Counted from the first letter of the stretch, positions 18,563 to 25,957 are shown. The stretch is DNA of 44,515 bases from Pseudofrankia coriaricola (GCF_001854805.1 NZ_MBLO01000251.1:1-44515), one strand, 5' to 3'. A program made the numbers and translations. The notes: generated by a model not told the origin, from the letters alone.

Positions 18563-19384
18563 TCAGCCGGCCGAGGTGACCGGACCGGCCGCCTCGACAC
18601 CGACGACCGCGCCGACCACGGCCCTCTGGCCCACCGGGCCGGCGGCCCGATCAGCCGAAGCCCCGTAAGCGGGCGCCCCGTTGGCCGCCGCCCCGTTGGC
18701 CGAGGGCTGGTCAGCCGAAGGCTCGCCAGCCGGCAGGGCGTCGGCGCCCGCGGCCTCCGGCGACGCGGCACCCGCGCCGCCGGAACGCTGGAACTGCCGG
18801 TACACGTGCCAGATCCGCTGGATGACCGTGATGACGGTCGCCGCGGCGAGCACCCACAGCGCGATCGGCAGCAGGTACGGCACACCGAGGCCATAGAGGC
18901 CAGAGGCGACGAGCAGGACAAGCAGCCGCTCGCCGCGCTCGGCGAGGCCGACGTTGCAGGTGAAACCGAGGCTTTCCGCCCGCGCCTTGACGTAGGACGT
19001 GACGGCGGCCGCGACCAGGCTGATCAGCGCCGCCCCGGCCAGCGGCAACGAGTCGCCGTCGCCCGCGTACCAGATCACCAGGGAGCCGAAGACCGCGCCG
19101 TCGCCCAGCCGGTCGGAGGTGGAGTCGAGGAAGGCGCCCCACTTCGACGAGATCCCGCGAGCCCGAGCGATCGCGCCGTCGATGAGATCCGAGAAGACGA
19201 ACAGCGTGATCACGATGGTGCCGAGGAAGAACACGCCCCGGGTAAAGAAGCCGAGCGCGCCGCCGACCACTCCGACCGTGCCGATGATCGTCACCAGGTC
19301 CGGGGAGAGCGACGTCCTGGCCGCCCATCGGCTGAACGGCTCCAGCAGCCGGTTGATCTGCGGCCGCGCCTTGCTAGCGAGCAT
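18563..19384 (-). CDS. pgsA: Phosphatidylinositol phosphate synthase PgsA (CDP-alcohol phosphatidyltransferase)
   Basis: Membrane enzyme joining CDP-diacylglycerol to inositol phosphate, the first step towards phosphatidylinositol and PIMs. About 273 residues from the ATG at 19384; a GTG at 19429 is also in frame, and neither has a clear ribosome binding site. The CDP-alcohol transferase signature D-x2-D-G-x2-A-R-x8-G-x3-D-x3-D is complete in DLIDGAIARARGISSKWGAF followed by LDSTSDR. Several membrane helices surround it. The last 70 residues are an Ala/Pro-rich tail absent from mycobacterial PgsA. The start lies about 55 bp from the edge of an R1 palindrome. Confidence 0.93.
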   Translation of the reverse strand: MLASKARPQINRLLEPFSRWAARTSLSPDLVTIIGTVGVVGGALGFFTRGVFFLGTIVITLFVFSDLIDGAIARARGISSKWGAFLDSTSDRLGDGAVFGSLVIWYAGDGDSLPLAGAALISLVAAAVTSYVKARAESLGFTCNVGLAERGERLLVLLVASGLYGLGVPYLLPIALWVLAAATVITVIQRIWHVYRQFQRSGGAGAASPEAAGADALPAGEPSADQPSANGAAANGAPAYGASADRAAGPVGQRAVVGAVVGVEAAGPVTSAG

Positions 19385-19438
19385 GTCCGTCCCGTCGTGT
19401 CCGGCGCGGTGTTCTTCGCGCGGGTTCACTGTATTGCT

Positions 19439-20000
19439 GGTTCGCTCCGTCCGGGCACGGCGCTACGGCCCCTTCCTTGCTTCGCTGCGGAAGGGACCTC
19501 CGCGCCGCGGGGTTCCTGCCGGATCGACGGAGCCTGCGGAGTCGATCTGGGAGGTCCGCCTCCTCCGCTCACGGGCGCTCCGGCGACCTCGCTGCGGCCC
19601 GCCTACATCGCTGCGCTCGTAGGCGGGCCTCCGCGAGGCGCGCCTCCGCGCCCAGCACGGTCACCCGCCGATGGAGCGTCACGGACCGGGCCAGGGGGGT
19701 GGTGTCGGAAGCACTTCGCTGCGCTCGTGCGGTGGGTTTCGCGTCCGAGCGGTGGCTTCCGCAGGGATCTAGCTTCGGGTCAGGCCCGGTCTTGGATTGG
19801 TGATGTTGCGGCGGCACGCAACCGGGCTGGCGCGGAGGCGCGCCTGCGCGGAGGCCCGGCCCACGAGCGAAGCGACGTGGGTTGGGCCGCAGCGCAGGTC
19901 GCCGGAGCGCACGTGAGCGGAGGAGGACACGGCGCGGAGTGGTCGTCCGAGCCGCCAGGCGAGGACGGCCACGGAGCGCCGTGCCCGGACGGAGCGAACC
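19439..20000. repeat. R1 large palindromic element, copy b, interrupted by R2
   Basis: Second copy of the palindrome seen at 11900-12404, again starting GGTTCGCTCCGTCCGGGC and ending with its complement. Hairpins around the conserved core: CCTTCC/GGAAGG (19471-19494), GCCTAC/GTAGGC (19601-19624), GCAC/GTGC (19711-19730) and CCCACG/CGTGGG (19860-19881). The left arm carries an extra stretch at about 19509-19558 relative to copy a. Just outside the right end both copies continue with similar ACAACCTTC sequence. It lies between pgsA and the EF-G2 gene, and no real gene is inside. Confidence 0.87.
19509..19558. repeat. R2 palindrome inserted in R1 copy b
   Basis: Copy a of R1 reads GACCTCCGCGCCGTG directly into CCTCCTCCGC. 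Copy b has about 48 extra bases at this point, beginning GGTTCCTGCCGGATCGAC and ending GTCGATCTGGGAGGTCC. These can fold into a hairpin (CCGGATCGAC against GTCGATCTGG). The same sequence occurs at 30421-30575 and elsewhere, so this looks like a small palindromic element that entered R1. Confidence 0.75.
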
Positions 20001-20086
20001 ATGACAACCTTCCCGCCCGGCCCCAGGCTTGTCCCAGAGCGAACCACCGGACTTGTGCTTTAGGTCACATGAGCGCAGGCTGGGCG

Positions 20087-20120
20087 GCGACGTCAGCAAC
20101 CGGGCGACGTCAGCGAACCG
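20087..20120. promoter_or_regulatory. Tandem 17 bp direct repeat upstream of the EF-G2 gene
   Basis: GCGACGTCAGCAACCGG (20087-20103) is followed immediately by GCGACGTCAGCGAACCG (20104-20120). Each contains the palindrome GACGTC. They lie about 210 bp upstream of the EF-G2 start, so they could be operator half-sites or part of a leader. No promoter could be placed with confidence. Confidence 0.35.
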
Positions 20121-20328
20121 ACCGAGCGCGGAGGCCGAAGGAGGCACGAACGAGCATGATCTTCCTGTCGGCGTGCGGCGGCCTCCACTGTCTGGATCCC
20201 AGGCCCCCAGAACGTCGGGCCAGGGCGCGGAAGGGCCGCATGGCGCGTGATCACGGCGTGGCCGCGGGTCCGGAGGCCCCGGAGCCGGAGACGTAGGGGC
20301 GCTCGGCAGGACCCGAACGGAGGCCGAG

Positions 20329-22446
20329 ATGCCGTCTGCCGCGGCTAATGTCCGCAACGTCGTCCTCGTGGGTCACACCGGCGCGGGAAAGACCGCGCTG
20401 GTCGAGGACCTGCTCACCGTGACCGGCGCCGCGAGCGCCGGGCAGAGCCGCGAGCAGGCCCGCCACGGGGACGGCGAGCACCGTTCGACCCGCGGGATCA
20501 GCCTCACGCTGTCCGCGTTGCGCCATCGAAACATGACGATCAACCTGCTGGACACCCCCGGCTACCCGGACTTCGTCGGCGAGCTGCGCGCCGGGCTGCG
20601 CGCCGCCGACGCCGCGCTGTTCATCGTCAGCGCGGTCGACGGCATCGACGGCGCCACCAGGGCGCTGTGGGCCGAGTGCTCGGACGTGAACATGCCACGC
20701 GCCGTCGTCGTCACCCGCCTCGACCATCCCAGGGCCGACTTCACCGCCGCCGTCGCCGCCTGCCAGGACGCCTTCGGCACCGGCGTCCTGCCCGTCTTCC
20801 TGCCCGACGGCGCCGCCCAGGGCGGTGACGAGGCCCGCCTGGTCGGGCTGCTCACCGGCCGCGTCGTCGAGTACGGCCGCGGAGGCCGGCACGAGGTCGA
20901 CGAGCCCGCCGGGCTCGACGGCACCTTCGAGGCGGCCCGGGGCGCGCTGATCGAGGGCATCATCGCCGAGAGCGAGGACGAGGGCCTGCTCGACCGCTAC
21001 CTCGGCGGTGAGGAGCTCGACCCCAAGATGCTGCTCGACGACGCCGAGACCGCCATCGCGCACGGCTCCTTCCACCCCGTGCTCCCGTTCGCGCGCGCCA
21101 CGAACGGTGCCGGCCCGCCCGTCGGCTCGGTCGAGCTGCTCGACATGATGGTCGACGCGTTCCCCTCCCCCGCCGAACACCCGATGCCGCCGCTCACCCG
21201 CTGCGACGGGTCGGACTGCCCACGGATCTCCGCCGACCCGGACGGTCCGCTGCTCGCCGAGGTCGTACGCACCACCACCGACCCCTACGTCGGGCGGATG
21301 TCGGTCGTGCGGGTCTTCTCCGGCACGCTGCGCCCCGACGCCACGGTGCACGTATCAGGCCACGGGCGCGCCGCCGCCGGCCACCCCGACCACGACGTCG
21401 ACGAGAAGATCGGCGGGCTGTCGCTGCCCGAGGGCACCGCGCTGCACCCCGTCGACGCCTGCCCGGCCGGCGGCATCTGCGTGGTGACGAAGCTCGGCAC
21501 CGCCGAGACCGGTGACACCCTCTCCGACCGGGACGACCCACGCCTGCTCGCGCCGTGGGCGATGCCGGAGCCGTTGCTGCCGATCGCGATCGACCCGCGC
21601 ACCAAGTCCGATGAGGACAAGCTGCCGGGGGCGCTCGCGCGCCTGGCCGCCGAGGACCCGACGGTGACCGTGCGGACGGACACCGAGACCGGGCAGCTGC
21701 TGCTGTGGTGCATAGGCGAGGCGCACGCCGACGTGCTGCTCGACCGGCTCGCGAGCCGGTACAGCGTCGACGTCGACCGCGGCGAGCCGCGGATCGCGCT
21801 GCGCGAGACCCTGCGCGGCGCGGCACACGGCCTCGGCCGGCACGTCAAGCAGTCCGGCGGGCACGGCCAGTACGCGATCTGCCAGATCGAGGTGGAGCCC
21901 CTCCCCGCTGGCTCGGGCCTCCAGTTCATCGACAAGATCGTCGGTGGCGCGGTCCCCCGCTCGTTCATCCCGTCCGTGGAGAAGGGCATCGCCGCCCAGA
22001 TGGCCAAGGGTGTCGCCACCGGCTGCCCGATGGTCGACATCCGGGTCCGCCTCGTCGACGGCAAGGCCCACAGCGTCGACTCGTCCGACATGGCGTTCCA
22101 GATCGCCGGCGGCCTCGCCCTGCGCGACGCCGCCGCGAAGGCCGGGGTGGCGCTGCTCGAGCCGATCCTGGAGGTCTCCGTCCTCGTGCCCGACGAGCAC
22201 GTGGGCGCGGTCATGGGTGACCTCTCGGGCCGCCGCGGCCGCGTGATCGGGATGGAGCCCCTGGGCGCGGGCGACGTCGGTCGCACCGTCATCAGGGCGG
22301 AGGTCCCCGAGCTGGAGATGATCCGCTACGCCATCGAGCTGCGTTCCCTTACCCAGGGCACCGGCACCTTCACCCGCTCCCCGGCTCGCTACGAGCCCAT
22401 GCCCGACCATGTGGCATCCACGATGATCCGCGACCGCGCCAGCTGA
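20329..22446 (+). CDS. Elongation factor G-like protein EF-G2
   Basis: Translation-factor GTPase paralogue of 705 residues. The P-loop GHTGAGKT and the EF-G domains II-V are present (for example HVKQSGGHGQYAICQIEVEP in domain IV and RGRVIGMEPLG in domain V). Two GTPase motifs deviate. The switch II His of EF-G is Tyr (DTPGYPDF, Y79). The NKxD guanine-specificity motif reads T129-R-L-D. Both are in line with the actinobacterial EF-G2 family, reported not to replace EF-G in translation. GGAGG lies 6 bases before the ATG. The gene sits alone on the plus strand, splitting a cluster (HIT, pgsA, acyltransferase, pimA) that is contiguous in mycobacteria. True function unknown. Confidence 0.92.
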   Translation: MPSAAANVRNVVLVGHTGAGKTALVEDLLTVTGAASAGQSREQARHGDGEHRSTRGISLTLSALRHRNMTINLLDTPGYPDFVGELRAGLRAADAALFIVSAVDGIDGATRALWAECSDVNMPRAVVVTRLDHPRADFTAAVAACQDAFGTGVLPVFLPDGAAQGGDEARLVGLLTGRVVEYGRGGRHEVDEPAGLDGTFEAARGALIEGIIAESEDEGLLDRYLGGEELDPKMLLDDAETAIAHGSFHPVLPFARATNGAGPPVGSVELLDMMVDAFPSPAEHPMPPLTRCDGSDCPRISADPDGPLLAEVVRTTTDPYVGRMSVVRVFSGTLRPDATVHVSGHGRAAAGHPDHDVDEKIGGLSLPEGTALHPVDACPAGGICVVTKLGTAETGDTLSDRDDPRLLAPWAMPEPLLPIAIDPRTKSDEDKLPGALARLAAEDPTVTVRTDTETGQLLLWCIGEAHADVLLDRLASRYSVDVDRGEPRIALRETLRGAAHGLGRHVKQSGGHGQYAICQIEVEPLPAGSGLQFIDKIVGGAVPRSFIPSVEKGIAAQMAKGVATGCPMVDIRVRLVDGKAHSVDSSDMAFQIAGGLALRDAAAKAGVALLEPILEVSVLVPDEHVGAVMGDLSGRRGRVIGMEPLGAGDVGRTVIRAEVPELEMIRYAIELRSLTQGTGTFTRSPARYEPMPDHVASTMIRDRAS

Positions 22447-22491
22447 CCTTCTGCCCCGGTCGAGGCGCCCCCGCCTCGACCGGGCAGAAGG
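22447..22491. terminator. Strong bidirectional terminator hairpin
   Basis: CCTTCTGCCCC plus GGTCGAGGCG, a loop of C residues, then CGCCTCGACC plus GGGCAGAAGG form a 20 bp stem with a single bulged C. It starts right after the EF-G2 stop and lies 17 bp before the end of the convergent HIT gene, so it can serve both transcripts. Confidence 0.88.
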
Positions 22492-22507
22492 CGGACTCGT
22501 ACCGCTG

Positions 22508-23086
22508 TCAGCCCTCGCCGGCGGTCTTCTCCCAGGCGTCGGCGATCAGCGCCCTGGTCTCGCCCAGCAGCGCGGGCAGCACCCTGGTGCCCCCGATCAC
22601 CGGCATGAAGTTCGTGTCCCCGCCCCAGCGCGGCACCACGTGCTGGTGCACATGCGCCGCGATCCCCGCGCCGGCGACCGACCCGAGGTTCATCCCGGTG
22701 TTGAACCCGTGTGCCCCGCTGGCCAGCCGCAGCGCGCGCAGCGCCCGCTGCATGAAGAACGCCATCTCGGTCGTCTCGTCCGGCGTGAGGTCGGCGTAGT
22801 CGGCCACGTGCCGGTACGGGACCACCATCAGATGCCCCGCGTTGTACGGGTAGAGGTTGAGCACCGCATAGACCACCGCGCCACGGGCTACCACGAGCCC
22901 GTCCTGGTCGGTCATCGCCGGAATCAGGCAGAACGGGCACCCGTCGCTGTCCGACCGCCCCTCGCCTTTGATGTAGGCCATCCGATGCGGTGTGTACAGC
23001 CGCCGGAATGCGTCCGGCATCCCGACGCCCGCCTGCTCGTCCAGCCAGATCCCGCTCGGCGTCGAGCCGTCCGCCACCCCGCTCAA
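22508..23086 (-). CDS. HIT-family nucleotide phosphorylase/hydrolase (Ap4A phosphorylase-like)
   Basis: 192-residue histidine triad protein. The HIT motif H-x-H-x-H appears in HVHQHVVPRWGGD, and the zinc-type segment CPFCLIPAM lies near residue 50. LYPYNAGHLMVVPYRHVADY is the conserved substrate-binding strand. The mycobacterial homologue next to pgsA (Rv2613c) is a diadenosine tetraphosphate phosphorylase, so the same reaction is likely. A TTG at 23086 is the best-spaced start (GAGG 7 bases upstream); a GTG at 23077 is possible. Confidence 0.92.
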   Translation of the reverse strand: MSGVADGSTPSGIWLDEQAGVGMPDAFRRLYTPHRMAYIKGEGRSDSDGCPFCLIPAMTDQDGLVVARGAVVYAVLNLYPYNAGHLMVVPYRHVADYADLTPDETTEMAFFMQRALRALRLASGAHGFNTGMNLGSVAGAGIAAHVHQHVVPRWGGDTNFMPVIGGTRVLPALLGETRALIADAWEKTAGEG

Positions 23087-23685
23087 CCGCCTACCTCACA
23101 TCCCTGCCATCCCGCACCGCGCCCCCGACCGTACCAGCCCCACTGGCACCGCCAGCCCCACCCGAATCCCGCCTACCTGCCCGCCGGGCAGCCAGTCGCG
23201 CGCCCCGACGACTCCGCGGCACCGCTACCCGGATCCGCCACCGGCCGTCCCACTGCCCATCCAGGCCAAGCCCCATACCCGCCGGCAGCCCGCCCCAACC
23301 AGGGTGACGCCCGGCCTGCCGCCGTCCCGCCCAGGGTGACCCGCCCCCCTCTCCCGCCCAGACCGGGGCATAGCCCTAGTCGATCAGTGGCCACCAACTC
23401 GGCCACCGTTCAGACTCGGACCGACACCCGACCCGAGGAGACTCATGACCCCCGGCCGCCCAAGCGCGACCAAGTCCCCGAGCAAACGGGAAGCCGAAGC
23501 AATCCCACCCCTGATTCCGTCCAAAGCCCCGCGACCCGACACACCCATACATCGCCGCACAAGACCAGAACCTCGTCGCGACGCCCCCCTCCAGCACCGC
23601 ACAAGACCGGATGCCCACGGCGACGCATCCCAACATGGCCCCGCAAGTCCGGAAGTCATGATGACGCACCAAGCACTGCCGTACC
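23087..23685. other. C-rich gap between HIT gene and R3 repeat
   Basis: About 600 bp with marked strand asymmetry (C and A far exceed G and T on the plus strand). Frames on both strands are Pro/Arg-rich and look non-coding. One short plus-strand frame at 23445 has a GAGGAG before its ATG but runs through the R3 block, so it is not accepted. A similar C/A-rich stretch precedes the second R3 copy at 25140-25460. Confidence 0.5.
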
Positions 23686-23888
23686 AAGCCGGCAGCCCAT
23701 CGCGCCGCACCCGAAACAACGCCACGCAAGAAACGAGAAAGGCCGCAACGCGCGAAGCGCGAGCGGCCGGGGGTGTCGGGGGGCAAAGCCCCCTGACCCC
23801 GGGGGTTCCAGGGGGTCGCCCCCCTGGGTAGACATCGCGGCCGGTGGCGAAGCCGCCCAAAGGCGGCGAGCAGCCGAATCCCGGCTCG
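23686..23888 (-). repeat. R3 repeat, copy 1, 3' of tRNA-Val(CAC)
   Basis: A 203 bp block directly after the tRNA on the minus strand, about 97% identical to 25465-25666. It contains a GC-rich pairing GGGGGCTTTGCCCCC, a GGCGGC-type hairpin (CGCCGCC with GGCGG), and a terminator-like hairpin. It is a structured trailer shared by both tRNA-Val genes. Confidence 0.9.
23727..23768 (-). terminator. Intrinsic terminator after tRNA-Val(CAC)
   Basis: On the minus strand GGCCGCTCGCGC-TTCG-type loop sequence closes with GCGGCC (23741-23768) and is followed by TTTCTCGTTTCTT (23727-23740). This is the best terminator candidate for the tRNA transcript, about 120 bp past the tRNA. Confidence 0.7.
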
Positions 23889-23960
23889 TGGGCGTACGTG
23901 GTTTCGAACCACGGACCTCTGCCGTGTGAAGGCAGCGCTCTACCCCTGAGCTATACGCCC
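23889..23960 (-). tRNA. tRNA-Val (anticodon CAC)
   Basis: 72 nt cloverleaf: acceptor GGGCGTA/TACGCCC, D-arm AGCTCAGGGGTAGAGC, anticodon stem CTGCC/GGCAG with loop TTCACAC (anticodon CAC), and T-arm CGTGG-TTCGAAA-CCACG. Discriminator A; the CCA end is not encoded. The gene stands alone, about 1.7 kb from the other three tRNAs. Confidence 0.96.
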
Positions 23961-24484
23961 GCTAGTCGCAGCCGAACTCGATCTCTGGCCGGATGGTCGA
24001 GTAGTCCCTGACCGATCATCTCGTCGATCAACCACTCCACCGACCAGTCCCTCGATCGACTGACTGTGGGACTCAGCTTACACAACCCGATGGGAGGGAT
24101 GAAACGGCGTGCCGCATGGGCTCCGCGTGGGTCGAGCCTCGCGTCAGGGGCATGTCCGTCCCATGTCTGACTGATGTTCGGTCACTGGGGCTCCTGTGGG
24201 CGTTGGTCGGCACTCGCCGTGGTTGAGGACCGCGCCGCGGGGAACGATGTCGGGGCACGGCCACGGCAGTGGGGTCCGTGTCCGGGAGGTTCCCGGTGGG
24301 GTCGCAACGAGGACCGACGTCGCCTCCCGGTGGCTCGGACCGACGCCGGCCCCCCGCAACGGGGACCTGACGGATGTGGGCGCCTCTCCCAGAGACTCGC
24401 GACGCGGATCTTTGGGGATCCAGGGCTCCCCGGACGGGCAACTCGCCCGAACCGTCGTAACAGATGTTGTCTTGGCATAACCTT
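23961..24484. other. Gap upstream of tRNA-Val(CAC) and ssgB-like gene
   Basis: About 520 bp separating two divergent genes. It should contain the tRNA promoter on the minus strand (a weak extended -10, TGTGTAAGCT, lies near 24072-24085) and the start of the ssgB-like control region. No gene was supported. Confidence 0.4.
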
Positions 24485-24511
24485 GTTTCCTACGAGACGC
24501 AGAGTGGGAAC
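24485..24511 (+). promoter_or_regulatory. Candidate SigB/SigH-type promoter of the ssgB-like gene
   Basis: GTTTCC (24485-24490) and GGGAAC (24506-24511), 15 bases apart, resemble the GTTT/GGGTAT pattern of stress-type sigma factors of the SigB/SigH/SigF group. The start codon lies about 55 bp downstream. ssgB of Streptomyces coelicolor is reported to use SigH, which makes the match worth noting. The -10 match is imperfect. Confidence 0.45.
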
Positions 24512-24565
24512 TATCTCGTTACACGGGTGCTCGCCCGCACCACCGCACCGCTGAGAGGCCGCCCG

Positions 24566-24997
24566 ATGACTATTCGTCACGATTCGATCACCGCAGAACT
24601 CGCCCTCCGGCTCGTCGTGCCAGGGGGTGCCCCGGTCCCAGTCGCCGCGACGGTCCGGTATGAGCCCGACGACCCATATGCGGTCAGCATCGGGTTCCGC
24701 ACCGGAGCGGACGAGGTCGTCGAGTGGACCTTCGCCCGGCAGCTCCTGAGCGACGGCGTCCGTCGCCCGGCCGGTGACGGGGACGTCCAGGTCTGGCCCG
24801 CGGCGCAGTCGGGCGGCAGGATCGTCTGCCTGTCGCTGTCGAGCCCGTCAGGGCACGCCCTGTTCGAGATGCCCCGCTCAGAGGTGCTGGCGTTCCTACG
24901 CCGCACCTACGCGGCCGTCCCTCTCGGCAGTGAGAGCGACGTGATCGACCTCGACGCCGAGCTGGCTCTCCTCATCTGGGGTGGCCCCGACCGGTGA
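24566..24997 (+). CDS. ssgB: SsgA-like sporulation/cell-division regulator (SsgB-like)
   Basis: 143-residue protein of the SsgA-like family, restricted to morphologically complex actinobacteria. SsgB recruits FtsZ to sporulation septa. Conserved segments are LALRLVVPGGAPVPV, YEPDDPYAVSIGFRTGADE, VEWTFARQLLSDGVRRPAG, GDVQVWPA and the C-terminal IDLDAELALLIW. The ATG at 24566 is preceded by GAGAGG at 7 bases. In-frame sequence upstream does not resemble the family. It stands alone on the plus strand with its own terminator. Assignment to SsgB rather than another SsgA-like paralogue rests on overall similarity and is less certain. Confidence 0.88.
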   Translation: MTIRHDSITAELALRLVVPGGAPVPVAATVRYEPDDPYAVSIGFRTGADEVVEWTFARQLLSDGVRRPAGDGDVQVWPAAQSGGRIVCLSLSSPSGHALFEMPRSEVLAFLRRTYAAVPLGSESDVIDLDAELALLIWGGPDR

Positions 24998-25077
24998 TGC
25001 GCCCGGGTCGGGCGCCGCCAGGGCCCGACCCGCGAATTCCGGTGCGGGCACCGTCCGGCGAACGACATATCGCCAGG

Positions 25078-25112
25078 CCCGTCCGGTGGGCCCCCCACCG
25101 GACGGGTTTTTT
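25078..25112 (+). terminator. Rho-independent terminator of the ssgB-like gene
   Basis: CCCGTCCGGTGGG (25078-25090), a CCC loop, CCCACCGGACGGG (25094-25106) and then TTTTTT. A perfect 13 bp stem with a T-run, 80 bp after the stop codon. Confidence 0.95.
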
Positions 25113-25464
25113 CGCCCCGCAATCCGGTTGGGCACCACACCGCCGACATGGCGCCACGGCCCAGGCCGCGACCGACGCCGCCGGCTGCTCTCACGATCAC
25201 CCAGGCCAGACGTCCCGCTCCGGCGTCATCCGGCCGACCCACCACTTCCGGGGTACCGCATCGCCTACGCAGGCAAGCTCATCGAAGCGCCACCAAGTGC
25301 CCCAGGCCGACAGCCCTCCGCCGCCAAGCCAACCACCCGCGGCCCCACCAGCCCACCACGACAAACCCACCCCGGCCGGCAAGATCGGCAGCCCATCGCA
25401 AATCGCCCAAACACGACCACGCAGAGCCGGCACCTCATCGGGACACACCAAGCGCGGCCATACA
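25113..25464. other. C/A-rich gap before second R3 copy
   Basis: About 350 bp of C/A-rich plus strand similar in composition to 23087-23685. The last 25 bp (25440-25464) are related to 23662-23685, so the duplicated segment is slightly longer than the near-identical core. No gene seen. Confidence 0.45.
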
Positions 25465-25666
25465 AAGCCGGCAGCCCATCGCGCCGCACCCGAAACAACG
25501 CCACGCAAGAAACGAGAAAGGCCGCAACACGCGAAGCGCGAGCGGCCGGGGGTGTCGGGGGGCAAAGCCCCCTGACCCGGGGGTTCCAGGGGGTCGCCCC
25601 CTTGGGCAGACATCGCGGCCGGTGGCGAAGCCGCCAAAAGGCGGCGAGCAGCCGAATCCCGGCTCG
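25465..25666 (-). repeat. R3 repeat, copy 2, 3' of tRNA-Val(GAC)
   Basis: A 202 bp block differing from copy 1 at only about five or six positions and one indel. It has the same internal hairpins and the same terminator-like element (GGCCGC...GCGGCC at 25520-25547, followed on the minus strand by TTTCTCGTTTCTTG). It ends exactly at the tRNA 3' end. Confidence 0.9.
25506..25547 (-). terminator. Intrinsic terminator of the Gly-Cys-Val tRNA cluster
   Basis: Same structure as the one at 23727-23768: a GGCCGC/GCGGCC stem with an inner CGCG-CTT-CGCG element, followed on the minus strand by a T-rich tract. It lies about 120 bp beyond tRNA-Val(GAC), the last tRNA of the three-gene cluster. Confidence 0.7.
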
Positions 25667-25738
25667 TGGGCGATACTGGGATTGAACCAGTGGCCTCTAC
25701 CGTGTCAAGGTAGCGCTCTCCCACTGAGCTAATCGCCC
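25667..25738 (-). tRNA. tRNA-Val (anticodon GAC)
   Basis: 72 nt: acceptor GGGCGAT/ATCGCCC, D-arm AGCTCAGTGGGAGAGC, anticodon stem CTACC/GGTAG with loop TTGACAC (anticodon GAC), T-arm ACTGG-TTCAATC-CCAGT. No encoded CCA. Last gene of a Gly-Cys-Val cluster on the minus strand, an arrangement common in actinobacteria. Confidence 0.96.
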
Positions 25739-25767
25739 GAAAGGGTTTTTACACCCGTGTAAGTGCG

Positions 25768-25839
25768 AGGCGGAGGCGGGAATCGAACCCGCGTACAGGG
25801 CTTTGCAGGCCCTTGCCTAAGCCACTCGGCCACTCCGCC
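25768..25839 (-). tRNA. tRNA-Cys (anticodon GCA)
   Basis: 72 nt: acceptor GGCGGAG/CTCCGCC, anticodon stem AGGGC/GCCCT with loop CTGCAAA (anticodon GCA), T-arm CGGG-TTCGATT-CCCG. 29 bp from tRNA-Val(GAC). Confidence 0.96.
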
Positions 25840-25884
25840 GGAGGAGGCCTTGACGGGCTTGACCTCGTGACCTCGCTACTTCCG

Positions 25885-25957
25885 AGCGGACGACGGGATT
25901 CGAACCCGCGACCCTCACCTTGGCAAGGTGATGCTCTACCAACTGAGCCACGTCCGC
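25885..25957 (-). tRNA. tRNA-Gly (anticodon GCC)
   Basis: 73 nt: acceptor GCGGACG/CGTCCGC, D-arm GGCTCAGTTGGTAGAGC, anticodon stem TCACC/GGTGA with loop TTGCCAA (anticodon GCC), T-arm CGGG-TTCGAAT-CCCG. First gene of the cluster. A GTGACA lies about 30 bp upstream but no well-spaced -10 could be assigned. Confidence 0.96.

Noticed and set aside
23445-23831. Open frame with GAGGAG before its ATG
   Set aside because: It reads through the R3 repeat, is Pro/Arg/Thr-rich, and its second half depends on the repeat sequence. The repeat copy at 25465 does not carry the same upstream part.
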